Below the pieces are notes generated by a model. It was not told the DNA's origin. It saw only the letters and a list, made by a program, of their open reading frames with translations, and made no database searches. A stretch of 64,000 bases of DNA from Labia minor (Eukaryota > Arthropoda > Insecta > Dermaptera > Spongiphoridae): positions 38,405,787 through 38,469,786 of the forward strand of contig OY720346.1 in the NCBI GenBank assembly GCA_963082975.1, in the 5' to 3' direction. The translations under genes and the position numbers were made by a program. Positions 1-10,288 of this stretch are shown piece after piece. Position 1 is the stretch's first letter. Each line of letters opens with the position of its first letter.

Positions 1-121
1 CCTATTAGAAAGTGTTGAACCAGAATGGCCAATATATAATTTAATAAAATATTTATTCATTACTCGAAAATAATATTTCATTATAAAGAAAACAAAACGA
101 AATGACTTTCCGAACGACCCA

Positions 122-152
<31 letters not shown>

Positions 153-870
153 AAAATTAATGATTAAGGGAAATATTTTGTGTTGAATATCAATCAAGTG
201 CTTTGACAGTAATAAATAAAAGAAAAATCACAAAGTTAATCGATCTGAGTATATGGGTGGTTTTAAAAGTTAATTTATTTTCTTATTACTCCCCACACTT
301 CACCTTATTTATATTAGATAAAATGATAGATAATTGTTTAATTTTATTATTATTATATTTATTCAATATATATTATATATTTAAAGAAAGACACACATAT
401 ACAAAGATGATTAAATATCTGTGACATGACACATATTTATAATTATTTATTATTAGTATTATTACAAATGGTCATTAGTAAACCGAAATGAATAAGTGTG
501 GAACTTTTCTCAAAGCCTTTACAGAAAATCTACTTGAAGGATCAATCAAAAAGTTAAAGGCTTCATATAAGAGAAGATTATTAGATAAGAAAAAGTTGCC
601 AAAAATCCCACTGTGGAAGCTCACATGTCAAATTTAATCTTTCTAATAAGTGGGACCCTTTTTTTTTCTATTTAAATTTTTATTATATTTATTGAAAATC
701 TTAATTGGATAAATATTAATAAATTCATTATTATCTTTTTTAAAAAAAATATTTGTGTTTTTTTTAAGAAACAAACAACTTTTAAAGATAATTTTTGTTT
801 AAGCAAAATTAAACCTACCGCCAATTAGTTATTTAAAATTTTTGGAAAACTCTACGGGCGAAGTAGGCGC
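1..870. other. AT-rich intergenic DNA, no gene seen
   Basis: Low-complexity AT-rich sequence with a TA microsatellite at about 121-148. The open frames are short and rich in Ile, Leu, Tyr and Phe, as expected by chance in AT-rich DNA. Confidence 0.7.
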
Positions 871-878
871 AAACACTG

Positions 879-1187
879 CAGTGGCGTACCGTGAGGTTCT
901 TGCGCCTGGGGGCAACTGAGAAATTAGCGCCCCCTTTCTTATATATATATATATATATATATATATTTAATTTAATTTTTTTTAAAGAATATTAATGACG
1001 AATAACGAAACAGGTTTATATGATTTTAATAAGCGTATAAATAATATTTATTGTCTTACACAAAATACAGTTTAACTTTAAATATTAATTCTGCTTTTGT
1101 TCCAAATTGGCTTCCCTAATTTTGCGCCCCCTAAATTTGGCGCCCGAGGACATATGTACCCCCCTACCCCCCCTAGTTACGCCACTG
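879..1187. mobile_element. Non-autonomous hAT-type MITE
   Basis: The ends are inverted repeats: CAGTGGCGTA at 879 and TACGCCACTG ending at 1187. The element is bounded by a perfect 8-bp duplication AAACACTG (871-878 and 1188-1195). An 8-bp duplication with a CAGTGGCG-type terminus is characteristic of the hAT superfamily. The interior is 309 bp with a TA microsatellite and G/C tracts near the ends, and it has no coding capacity. It would have moved using a transposase supplied in trans. Confidence 0.88.
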
Positions 1188-1195
1188 AAACACTG

Positions 1196-3210
1196 TCACA
1201 TGATATGGGACTGAGAATTTGAATATTTATTTGCCCTCTTTTTTTATGCTTATCGTTCTGAGCTCTTGTATTCATATCTAATATTTGTTAATTTACTTCT
1301 TTGAAATATTGTTTATTTGAGGTCCGCTGATTAAGATTTTCTTTATTTTCATATTGAACGCCCTCAAATTTAGTTATATATTTTAGAGTTATTAAGTTGT
1401 TTAAGATTACGCTTATATTGTGGAAACTACTTTTTTGCTCATTTGTATAATATTTTATATTTCTTACAAATATTAATTTTATAAATATATCAGAAAATCA
1501 ATTAAATCCGTTTTATTTAATAGATATTTTTTGTTCCATTAAGAAACGCAGGTGAGTTGAATTAATTGTGGTTTGGAGAACTTCCAGTGTTTTTATTTAT
1601 TTCTTTAAGTAGGGAATAAAAACCTTGTATCTGCAGTCGACGGGTCACCTGGTGACGATTCTAATATTCTTTATAACTTGAGAGTTATTTAAGTTCAACT
1701 AAAACTGGTAAAAATTGATTCCTAATTATTAGGTAGGTATTAATGAGTTAAGCTAATCTCCCTTTTAAAAAAAGATTGCTGGCGGCCATGAATTATCAGT
1801 CTTTGTATAATTAAAAAATAGTTAATGCAAATAGGGAATTTGTTTTAAGTACTTTAACATAAATTTATTATTGACGAGTCCGTAACAGGACTCAATTGGT
1901 AAACTCCTTTGCGTTAACAATTTTATATTCCAAATTAATTCTATAATCAAATAACTAACTTTTTTCTATCTTTTTACTGAAAAACTATTAATTTAAATAT
2001 TTATTTTTCTATACATTTTTATTATGTATTAATTAATCTTTTAGTGTCCTGCAAATGAATTATAATAAATTTTGATTTTTTTTAATTCTACTATTTATAT
2101 ATATATAAATTATTCTTTTGTATGTAATATTATTTAAATAATTTTTCAATGAAATGGATGATAATGAATGTTTATTAAGCTAATTTTTGTTGATATCAAC
2201 AGTGTGGAAATAATGTGTGGTGACGCGACTACAATATCCCAAAACATGACCATAAACATTGATTCTCATGCATTTGAATACATATTAGATTGCATTTTTT
2301 TTTGTTTTTTTTTTTTGCTTTTGTATTTTTTATTTTATTTTATTTTCTGTTTTTTCTTTTTAAATTAATTAAAAAGCATTTTCCTCCGTTGTCTCGTTTA
2401 CAAAAATAACAACAGAAATGAGGCTGCAAACGGTATTACAAATATGTTTCTTAAACAATTTTTTAGTTCCACCTAAAATTAAAATATATAAAAATTGCTA
2501 GTTCTTGTTTAATTGACATTATTGTTTTATTTTTTTTTTTTTTGTTAGTAGAGGAGTTTGTAAACATTTTTTTGTTAACACCTACCATTCGGATCTTTTA
2601 TAGATATTTTTTCAGCTGTTTTATGCTCATAAATATCGAATAAATCCTATCCGGATCGGGGATAAATAAATCACCACGCCTAAACAGACTCAGGAGAGAT
2701 TCATAAAATTAAAATATTAAAATATTTTTTTATCCCAGGAAAAAAATGAAGTTTATACGTGAAAACGTGGGTTCATACAAATTATATTTGAAATTGATGT
2801 TGTACATTGAATATGATGAAAAAAATGATTATGGCACTTTCTCATAGATATCTTAAAAGATTCAAATTTATAAATGGTGAGAAGATAGGAAGGGGAGGCT
2901 TTGAATGGGTGTCTTTATTAATATCATATCAATTGTCTTTTAAAACGGCCTAAAAATTTAACAGAATCATTTAAATTCATAAAACGCAACTAGAGACGAG
3001 CGCTGTTATTGGTATTTAAAAAGAATCGATAAAGAAAAAAAAATTAAAAAATACAGAAAACAGAAAATTAAAAATATACATAATAGAAATGAGGCTGCAA
3101 ACAGTTTGTTTCATAAAATTAAACGAAGTGAACGAAAAGAGAGGGAGAATGATTTTTATATATTTATTTTGTTCTTTTTGTTGTTTTTTTTTATTCATTT
3201 CATTAGCATA
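1196..3210. other. AT-rich intergenic DNA, no gene seen
   Basis: No coding signal is seen. A short motif, GAAATGAGGCTGCAAAC, occurs twice (about 2416 and 3088) in similar A-rich surroundings and may mark a very old repeat. Homopolymer T tracts are frequent. Confidence 0.6.
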
Positions 3211-3510
3211 TAGGGTAGGTCAATAAGTCCGTGACTTTTTCAATTTCCCTTCTCTTAAATGAAATGCCAAGCAGGCAACTATCAGCAGATTCCTGTCAAA
3301 ATTTGAACCAGCTGGGTCTTTTAGTTTTTTGTTTGACATCCATTATTAGTATAACTACTTCGTGATTTTCCATGATTGTTTTCAAACCCAAAGAAATGAC
3401 TCGGCCCAGAGAGAGCTCAAAGGAGGGTACGTTGAAAAATAAAATAATTTCTTATCCAAAATCCTGTGTTTTATTCAAAAAGTTGCGGACTTATTGACCT
3501 ACCCTCGTAT
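3211..3510. mobile_element. Mariner-type MITE (deletion derivative)
   Basis: The inverted ends read GGGTAGGTCAATAAGTCCG on the left and its complement on the right, followed by ACTTTTT-like sequence. They abut TA-rich DNA, as expected for mariner insertion at TA. The interior is about 250 bp without a reading frame. Related but longer copies lie at 19297-19710 and 52299-52771. Confidence 0.8.
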
Positions 3511-4699
3511 ATATTTTAATTTTGAATTGATTTATTTATTAAATTAAAATTATTGAACCTTGTCTTATTGTAACTTGGTTTATTTGTTTTTTTCCCATGC
3601 ATAAGTTTTAAATTAAATAAATAATAAATTTGAACTTTTATTATTAAAATATTTTAAATAAAATGTAACTAACAAATAGATATATAAATGATTATTGTTA
3701 TTATTCTCCTTCTATTTTCATTTTTGAAAAGAAAAAAAAATAATATTGCAAAAATATTACTTACTCTAAAAAAGAGAAGTTTATTTAGTAGGTCAAATAA
3801 ATGTAAAATCAATTTTTTTTTATAAAATGTTTTTTAAAGAAAGGTTATATTATTTTTCATTTTCATTTTTTTTTAATAACTTTTTAAATAATTATATTAT
3901 TTAAACAGTATATATACAAAAATAATTGATGATTATTTGAAATTTAAATTAAATAATAAAAAAACACTTACTGAGATAATAGAGGTAGGAAAGTGAGAGA
4001 AAAAGCGGCAGTAGTGATTCAAATATGAGTTTTGTTTCGATCGATCATCGAGAAAATTTTTACTCCAAGTTTAATTAAATTTTACCAACTTTTTATCATA
4101 TTTTATCAGCACGTGCATTTTTATTATTTAATTTGCTATTTGATTAAATGATTTAAATACAGGGCGAGTTTGGTTAAGGGTAGAAGGGGTGAAAGAGGGA
4201 AGGAGAAAGAGAGGGAAAGAAAAGAATGAGATAGAGAAGAATTAGTGACCCGATAAGGGAGTCATTTTAAAATATCGTTTCATTAACAGCCGCTTTAATT
4301 CTAAATTAAGATTGAATAAATTTAAAAAGAAATAACATGGAAAAAATAGCATTCATTCAGAAAAAAAAAACATTTCATGCTTTCATATTCGTTATGCATA
4401 ATGGATATTTATTTCTATGAAGGTAGTAATAATCTATTTATATATATACATTATATTTTTTTAAGGTTTAAAATATAAATAGTATTTTATATTTGAAAAG
4501 GAATGAAATAAAAATAACAAAATAAATAAACATAATGTAGATATTTAAATATAATTCTAGTTGAGTGAGTATGGTAATTATACTATTGATTATCTTATAT
4601 TGTGTTGAAAGGCGAGAAAATTATGTCCCTCGTAAAGATAATTGAGATAAATATTTACAAATCATTTTCTTTGCTATTCTCAATTAGTTGCCATTGGAA
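3511..4699. other. AT-rich intergenic DNA with a purine-rich tract
   Basis: A polypurine stretch (GGGTAGAAGGGGTGAAAGAG-type) lies at about 4165-4245. Otherwise the sequence is AT-rich and featureless, with no gene seen. Confidence 0.6.
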
Positions 4700-5195
4700 C
4701 AGAAAAAAAATACCCTAAGATATTTTTCTTTGGATTTATATATTTATAAAAAACGTTTCCTAATGGGTTCCCCCACCAATATATTTTTCGCCATTCTTTC
4801 CTCTCCCATTCTAACCACGTGCCCTGCCCAACTCTACTTCTCGATATTATATAACCCAGTGTCTGAAGATGCATAGAGGTCATGCAATTTCTCAGCCACT
4901 CCCCGGTGACCTCATCTTTCTTTGGCCTATAAATGCTTCGCAGAATCCTATTCACAAATATTTTAAATCTATTCTCGTCCCCTAAGGTCATATACCATGC
5001 CTCACACCCACATAACACTTCATGCAAAATAATTGTTATATATATTTTAATTTTGATACCCTTTGATAATAATTTTGACGAGATAAGCCCCTTTACTACA
5101 TGATAACAGGAGTTACCCCATTGCTACCTCGATTTAAATTCTTCTCGAATATTATTATCCTTCGTGATTACAGAACCAAAGTATTTAAATTGATA
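4700..5195 (-). mobile_element. RTE-like non-LTR retrotransposon fragment (reverse transcriptase C-terminal part)
   Basis: On the minus strand the frame covering 4680-5027 encodes the conserved region just after the reverse transcriptase: VLCGCEAWYMTLGDENRF, then NRILRSIYRPKKDEVTGEW. The homologous region is also seen at 8222-9049, 36604-37560, 40585-41065 and 62399-63697. Further upstream on the minus strand (5030-5195) the same family continues (ISSKLLSK-like) but with frame breaks. The copy is truncated at both ends and cannot move. Confidence 0.8.
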
Positions 5196-5969
5196 AAAAA
5201 AAAGTTAGAAGATATATTAATTGTTTACCCTCTTGAACCTTCCTTCATCCTACAAATTAGGGTTGTTTTAAAATATTCCATGCCTCTGGCTTAAAAAAGG
5301 GAAATCCTTATATAGTTAAAAAAAATAATAAATAAATAAATATATTGTGGAAATAGCAAGGTATCAATTCATAGAAGAAATTAGATGAACCTACAAAATC
5401 AAAACTACTACGATAATCCATTACTAGAGGTACTATATAGTTATATAAAAAAATTACAAAATTGTTTATAAAATATTTATCTAGTAAAAAGGTAAAAATA
5501 TTTTTTTTTTAAAAATTAAAGATAATCACATAATATATATATTGATAGATTATTTATTTTTCCTTTAATAATAAATAAATGAAAAAGGCATAAAAGGTAG
5601 ATACTTAATATTTATTTTTAATGATTATTTTTCTCTTTTGCTTTTAATGCTTATAAAAAAATATAATCCTGTGTTGTGCTACTGAGAATAAAATTCAGTT
5701 TTCAATTTTGTGAAAGCAAACGAATTAACTCTGTCAAAGAAAAATCGCAAAATTGCAAAAAAAAAAAATAATATCAACATCCTTTTTATAAAAATAAAAA
5801 CAAAAATATTTTTTAACTTCGATTGCTCAGTGTTTATTTAAATCAACATAAATCTTTTTCGACTTTCGGTATATAAATTACGTTTTTTTTCTTTCACTAT
5901 AATACTTTTGATAATTTAACTGAATGTAGAGAGAAGAAAGGAGAGTTTAAAGGGACATTATAATATATA
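5196..5969. other. AT-rich intergenic DNA, no gene seen
   Basis: AT-rich sequence with A/T homopolymers. Nothing recognisable. Confidence 0.6.
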
Positions 5970-6562
5970 GCCTGTACCCCCGAAGTAATACATAATAATA
6001 TTTGGTTGAAAGTTTATATGTAAAAGTTTTTCATCGATTATGTTTCAATGAGTATATTACATAAAACATTCATTTGTATTTGTGTGTTCTTATTTAAAAT
6101 ATATTTTAATTTAATCAATAAATTAATTATATATTATTATTGTATATATTATATCTATCTATATCTATATCTATATTTCTGTGGCTCCACGATTCTCGAA
6201 AGTATAAAAAATAAAAATAAAAATATAAATATTATAAACATTCTTTGTATTGTAGTCTTGGCGCTGCTGAATGACAACATGTATATATCAAATTTTAAAA
6301 ATTAATTTCTGCAGATTATTTATAGCCTATGTTCAAATAGAGATATGCAAGACTATTGTAATGAAATTCCATCGAAAGCGGTTCAGCCAATTTTGAGTCT
6401 ATAACGTCAAAAATTCCAGACAGAAAGACAAACTGTCTCAGATAGACAGACAGACAGATATGAAAAATTCTAAAGTCACTTTTGGATTCTAGAGATCATG
6501 AAACGCAAAGATATGCAAAAAATTTTAAATTCTTAGCAATGTGCATCTTTTTTTAATAATAC
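5970..6562 (-). mobile_element. Helitron-like element, family C copy
   Basis: The copy shares three blocks with other family C copies. One is the CCTGTACCCCCGA...GGTTGAAAG block (also at 27960 and 36425). The second is a TTACATAAAACATTCATTT block (also at 28025 and 36505). The third is the core that reads GGCTGAACCGCTTTCGATGG on the minus strand, next to GACA/GTCT repeats (6425-6460). Between the second and third blocks lies a tiny remnant of an RTE 3' end (TATCTATC, then CTGTGGCTCCACGATTCTCG, about 6155-6205), as in the copy at 36369-39655. The 3' hairpin end seen in other copies is missing. Confidence 0.65.
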
Positions 6563-6568
6563 GGTATA

Positions 6569-7075
6569 TACGAGGGGTGTTCAAAGTATTCTCGGTAACA
6601 GGGTAATTTAGCAGTGACGAGGGGATTTAAATTATTTCAGTTGGTAACGACACTCCCTGAGAACATAACCTCAAAATTTCATTTATTTATCATTAGTACT
6701 AATCTAATTATCGTTGGTGTAAGAAGACTAGAATGACTGATGCGACAATGTTGAGAAAAATGCTTTGAAGAAATAAAGCATACACCTTACAGCCCAGACA
6801 TTGCCCCCAGTGATTACTTCTTGTTCCCCAACCTAAAAAAAAAAGTTCTTCATGGAAAACGTTTTTCTGAAGATGAAAAACTGAAGGTGGCAATTAACGC
6901 ACATATTTGAGGACAAGGAGGAAAAATATTTTTTAAGAGGGAATTCAAAAGTTAGTTTCCCGAGCAAACAAGTGTATTGAGGTTATGGGGGACTACATTG
7001 AAAAATAAATTTTAGTTAGAAGTTTCTGCATTTTCCTTCATACCTATACCGAGAATACTTTGAACACCCCTCGTA
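6569..7075 (+). mobile_element. Mariner element, internally deleted
   Basis: The element is 507 bp, flanked by TA, with near-perfect inverted ends starting TACGAGGGGTGTTCAAAGTA. Inside, at about 6790-6909, a plus-strand frame reads PYSPDIAPSDYFLFPNLKKK then VLHGKRFSEDEKLKVAINAHI and a stop. This is the mariner transposase region containing the third catalytic Asp (the PSD of the D34D triad). The N-terminal DNA-binding part and the first two catalytic Asp are absent, so it is a non-autonomous remnant with intact ends. Confidence 0.87.
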
Positions 7076-8215
7076 TGTAATATAATTCAGTCAATTAAAA
7101 TTTTCAAAAAGTAATTATTCCAATATTGATGGAAAATTTTTAATTTTCTTCAAATAATTTTGTTAAATTATAATTATCATACTAGATTATTTTTTCAAAT
7201 AATCACGCATCAAGGGAAAATGATAATATCAAAATAAAAAAACAAAAAACAAAAACAAAAAAATAGAAATAAATAATTGACTTGACTGAGGCTAATAATA
7301 ATTCACTCTTAAAATATTAACAAAATGAATTGTTAATTAATAATGAAATTCTCGGAATAAGTGTCCCAAGGGGAGGAAGGTTAAGTAGTATAGTAATTGA
7401 TATATAGGCGTTCTCATCAATAAATTAAATGAAAATTGAAATAGATTAAGTAGTTAATTTTCTCTACCTCAATAAAACAAACAAGTGTTTTATAAACTAG
7501 ACTCTAGAATAATATTTATTATAGATATTGTAATATATATTTGAAAAAAGTTTATTAAAGTAAAGATAGGTAAGTAGTTAGTACTTTCAAAATACAAAAT
7601 GGAGAGGAAAATAAATAAAAATAAAAACAATTTTTTTTTCAGTTAACCGAGAGGATATTTAAAAATATATGGATAAAAAAATTATTAATCGACTGTTGAT
7701 TTAATCCAAATCCATAATTGACTGTGTATTTTGATTATTAGAAGGGTGGAAGTGCGTTACGCAGGAGTGTTTGTTTGTCTATTAGTGATTTCAGGGGTTG
7801 CGTCCAACATGCGCACTCCATGTTTAGCGTAACTGTCGAGTAGACTAGCCGGAAATACAATACGCCCAAGCACGCACACAAGAGGGATGTAAAAGGGAGA
7901 GAGAGGGGCAGAGGGGGGGTTGAGGGGGAAAGAGAAAGGTGAGAGAGTGGGGGGGGGAGGGATGAGGGACAACAAGGGCGGCACCCGGGGAAAAGAGATG
8001 TCGGATGATTTCGAACAGATTGAGAAGAAACAAAAAGAAAAACAAATCAAATACAATCAACAACAACAACAACTCATGTAATTGTGTCAAAAGCAATCAA
8101 CAAAACGAAACAAAATACACAATAAATTTTTTATATAATTATAGATAGGATAAGAAAAAAAAATATTTATTACAATTTTCAATATCTATATACTTTTATT
8201 TATTTATTTATTTAT
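7076..8215. other. Intergenic DNA with a GC-richer, purine-rich island
   Basis: From 7741 to 8096 the base composition is clearly less AT-rich than its surroundings. It starts with CATGCGCACTCCA-type sequence (7808), passes through long G/A tracts (7890-7990) and ends in a CAA repeat (about 8057-8073). A short open frame begins ATGTCGGATGATTTCGAACA at 7999 and would give MSDDFEQIEKKQKEKQIKY and a Gln run before a stop. I cannot support it as a gene. A promoter or other regulatory island is possible. Confidence 0.4.
7906..7928 (+). other. Predicted G-quadruplex tract
   Basis: Runs of four, seven and five G residues separated by short loops satisfy the usual four-run pattern if the seven-G run is split. 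The tract sits inside the GC-richer island. Structure is inferred from sequence only. Confidence 0.4.
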
Positions 8216-8221
8216 TATACA

Positions 8222-9049
8222 TACAATGAATAGTATTAACACACAAAATCTTAACATACAAGATATAGAATTTGAAAATGTAGAAAAATTTAAATACTTA
8301 GGTTCTGTGATAACGAACGATAATAATATTCGAGATGAGTTTAAAGCGAGGTCACAATCTGGAAACGCCTGTTATCATGCAATAAAGGGGCTTATCGCGT
8401 CAAAATTATTATCAAAGTGTATCAAAATTAAAATATATATATAACAATTATTTTGCATGAAGTGTTATATGGGTGTGAGGCATGGTCTATGACAGAGGTT
8501 CTTAAACTTATGTACTCCGCGGACCCCCACTTGAGAAAATTCTTTTTGACGGACCCCATCCCAACTTTAGGTACTTTACGTCATTTTATTAGTTAATTTC
8601 TGGCTTAAGATCTCATAAGAACAAGGATGTATGGTGAATATTTCTAACAGTGATTGGTGAATAACGATTTTTTTGCATATTGTAGAACAGATTTTATTAG
8701 AAAATTCAGCTAAATATGAAGATGGAAACGGTAGCAATAATTTTCTTGCACATTTCGTTGAATTGGGGTATTTGATCTGTTTCCTCACAAAGCCATGCCA
8801 TCGCTCCTTTTATATTAAATAAAGTTTTAACTGACTCATCATTTTCTCGTGCACCTGTACGATGGCTTTGCGGACCCCCAGTAAAGGCTTCGCGGACCCC
8901 CAGGGTCTGGTCTATGACCTTAGGGGACGAGAATAGATTTAAAATATTTGTGAATAGAATTCTCAGGAGCATTTATGGGCCGAAGAAAGATGGGGTCACC
9001 GGGGAATGGCGAAGAACTTTCGAGTTCGGAAAAGCCACAGAGATAGATA
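8222..9049 (+). mobile_element. RTE-like retrotransposon fragment, split by a hAT MITE
   Basis: The frame at 8226-8444 encodes the post-RT segment (VEKFKYLGSVITNDNNI, then IKGLIASKLLSKCIKIKIY). It is continued by the VLYGCEAWSMTLGDENRF homologue, which is interrupted at 8493-8909 by another transposon. After the interruption the reading resumes (RFKIFVNRILRSIYGPKKDG), then jumps by a deletion from EW straight to the 3' end, AACTTTCGAGTTC...CACAG followed by GATA repeats. The same CACAGAGATAGATAGAT 3' tail ends the copy at 62399-63697. Dead copy. Confidence 0.85.
8493..8909. mobile_element. Non-autonomous hAT element nested in an RTE fragment
   Basis: It begins CAGAGGTTCTTAAACT, like the complete hAT element at 56185, and its first ~200 bp closely match that element. 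It also shares the CGGACCCCCAGTAAAGGCTT block near its other end. An 8-bp duplication GTCTATGA (8485-8492 and 8910-8917) flanks it and exactly interrupts the retrotransposon codons for the WSMTLGD segment. The right terminal repeat is missing: the element stops at CAGGGTCTG. No reading frame is present. Confidence 0.82.
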
Positions 9050-9187
9050 GATACATACAATGAAATAAAATATAATTAAAATGCAAATAATTAACTTTTC
9101 TATTTTTAATATTAACTAAATAACATTAGAACAAATAATCAAAAAAGTGATAATAATTTCAAGAATATTATCTTATGTCCATTTAGG

Positions 9188-9304
9188 TATAGTGACGGAA
9201 AAATTTAAACGCCATGGGACGCGCTGTTGTCAATGAACCGGTTAGAAAAAGGGCATTGCCTAACAAGAGCGCCCCACTGGCGTTTATATTTTTCCATCAC
9301 TATA
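9188..9304. mobile_element. Short Tc1/mariner-type MITE
   Basis: The ends are inverted repeats: TATAGTGACGGAAAAATTTA on the left, and the right end reads AAATATAAACGCC-type then GATGGAAAAAT inverted. Both ends are at TA. Total length is about 117 bp, with a GC-richer centre and no coding potential. Only one copy is seen in the window. Confidence 0.75.
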
Positions 9305-9752
9305 CATTATAATCTTGATTAGAATATGCTTAGTGAGAATTTGCTCGAATTTATTTAATTTTAATAAATAATTTTTTTGTAAATTTAATTGTATGTACAT
9401 ATTTTTAAATCCTATTTATGAAATTTCCATATCTTTTTTTGCTAAAATAAAAATAAAAATAAACAAAAATATGGTTTAATTGTAAAAGAAAACTCTAAAA
9501 ATATAGAATTAATTAAAAAATAAATTATAATTTGAACTTTAAACCCAACAAAGAATAAAAGCATTTAATTTACTTACATACTTTGAAAAAATTCCTTCTT
9601 TCCTCTTTTCATATTTTTCTTAACAAATACTGTTTTTAAATGTAAAATTCTTTAAAATATTGTATTTCTTTATTTTATTAATCTCTTTTCTCAATTACTA
9701 TTATTATTATCTAATTTCAAATTTAATAAAATATTTCATATATGTTCTTATT
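9305..9752. other. AT-rich intergenic DNA, no gene seen
   Basis: A and T homopolymers and simple repeats. Nothing recognisable. Confidence 0.6.
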
Positions 9753-10288
9753 ACTATCTCGTAAGAGATAGTATTGCGATCACGAAAATTTTCGATGTTG
9801 AGATTTTGATGTTTTTATACGTTTTGAAGGTTCCTGAATCATTTTCACTAAGGTTGAGAAAAATACCTGTGTGTGTGTAACCAAGATTACGCAAAAACGG
9901 TTTGAGCTAGAATGATGAAATTTGGTACATGAGCATTATTCAAAATTCGTAGTTTTCTATCAACTTTTCAGAAATGTAGCTCAACCGGAAACCTCTAAAG
10001 TGACCGTAAAAATAAAGATATTTGTTTGATAATTTTTCACATGATTAATAATTGTATAAAACTGCTATATATAGAATTTCAGCTTGATTGATTTGCTGAA
10101 ATTACCAGAATTAATTTTTTAACACTGCAAATCTCACGCGCCAACACGTGACGTGGTGCCATCAATAAAAAGCCAAACATAATATTTATTATTTATAATT
10201 TAAAATTAATTAAATTTAATTTAAATATAATATATTATGTTATTTAATCCTATTCAAATTGCGAGATAGTCGAGTGGAGACACTCCAG
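9753..10288 (+). mobile_element. Helentron-like element, family B copy 1
   Basis: This is a nearly full-length reference copy. The 5' end is the perfect hairpin ACTATCTCGTAAGAGATAGT, followed by GCGATCACGAAAATTTTCGA. Next come a TG microsatellite (about 9868-9877) and a core AAACGGTTTGAGCTAGAAT then GATGAAATTTGGTACA. A middle block contains GAATTTCAGCTTGATTGA. The 3' end is GCGAGATAGT, the inverted form of the 5' terminus, followed by the hairpin GAGTGGAGACACTC and CAG. Asymmetric inverted ends with a 3' hairpin are the hallmark of Helentron-derived non-autonomous elements. No protein is encoded. Confidence 0.8.

Noticed and set aside
7757..8096. Proline-rich minus-strand frames of 99 and 83 codons
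   Set aside because: They arise from the G-rich tract on the other strand, overlap each other in different frames and contain no known domain.
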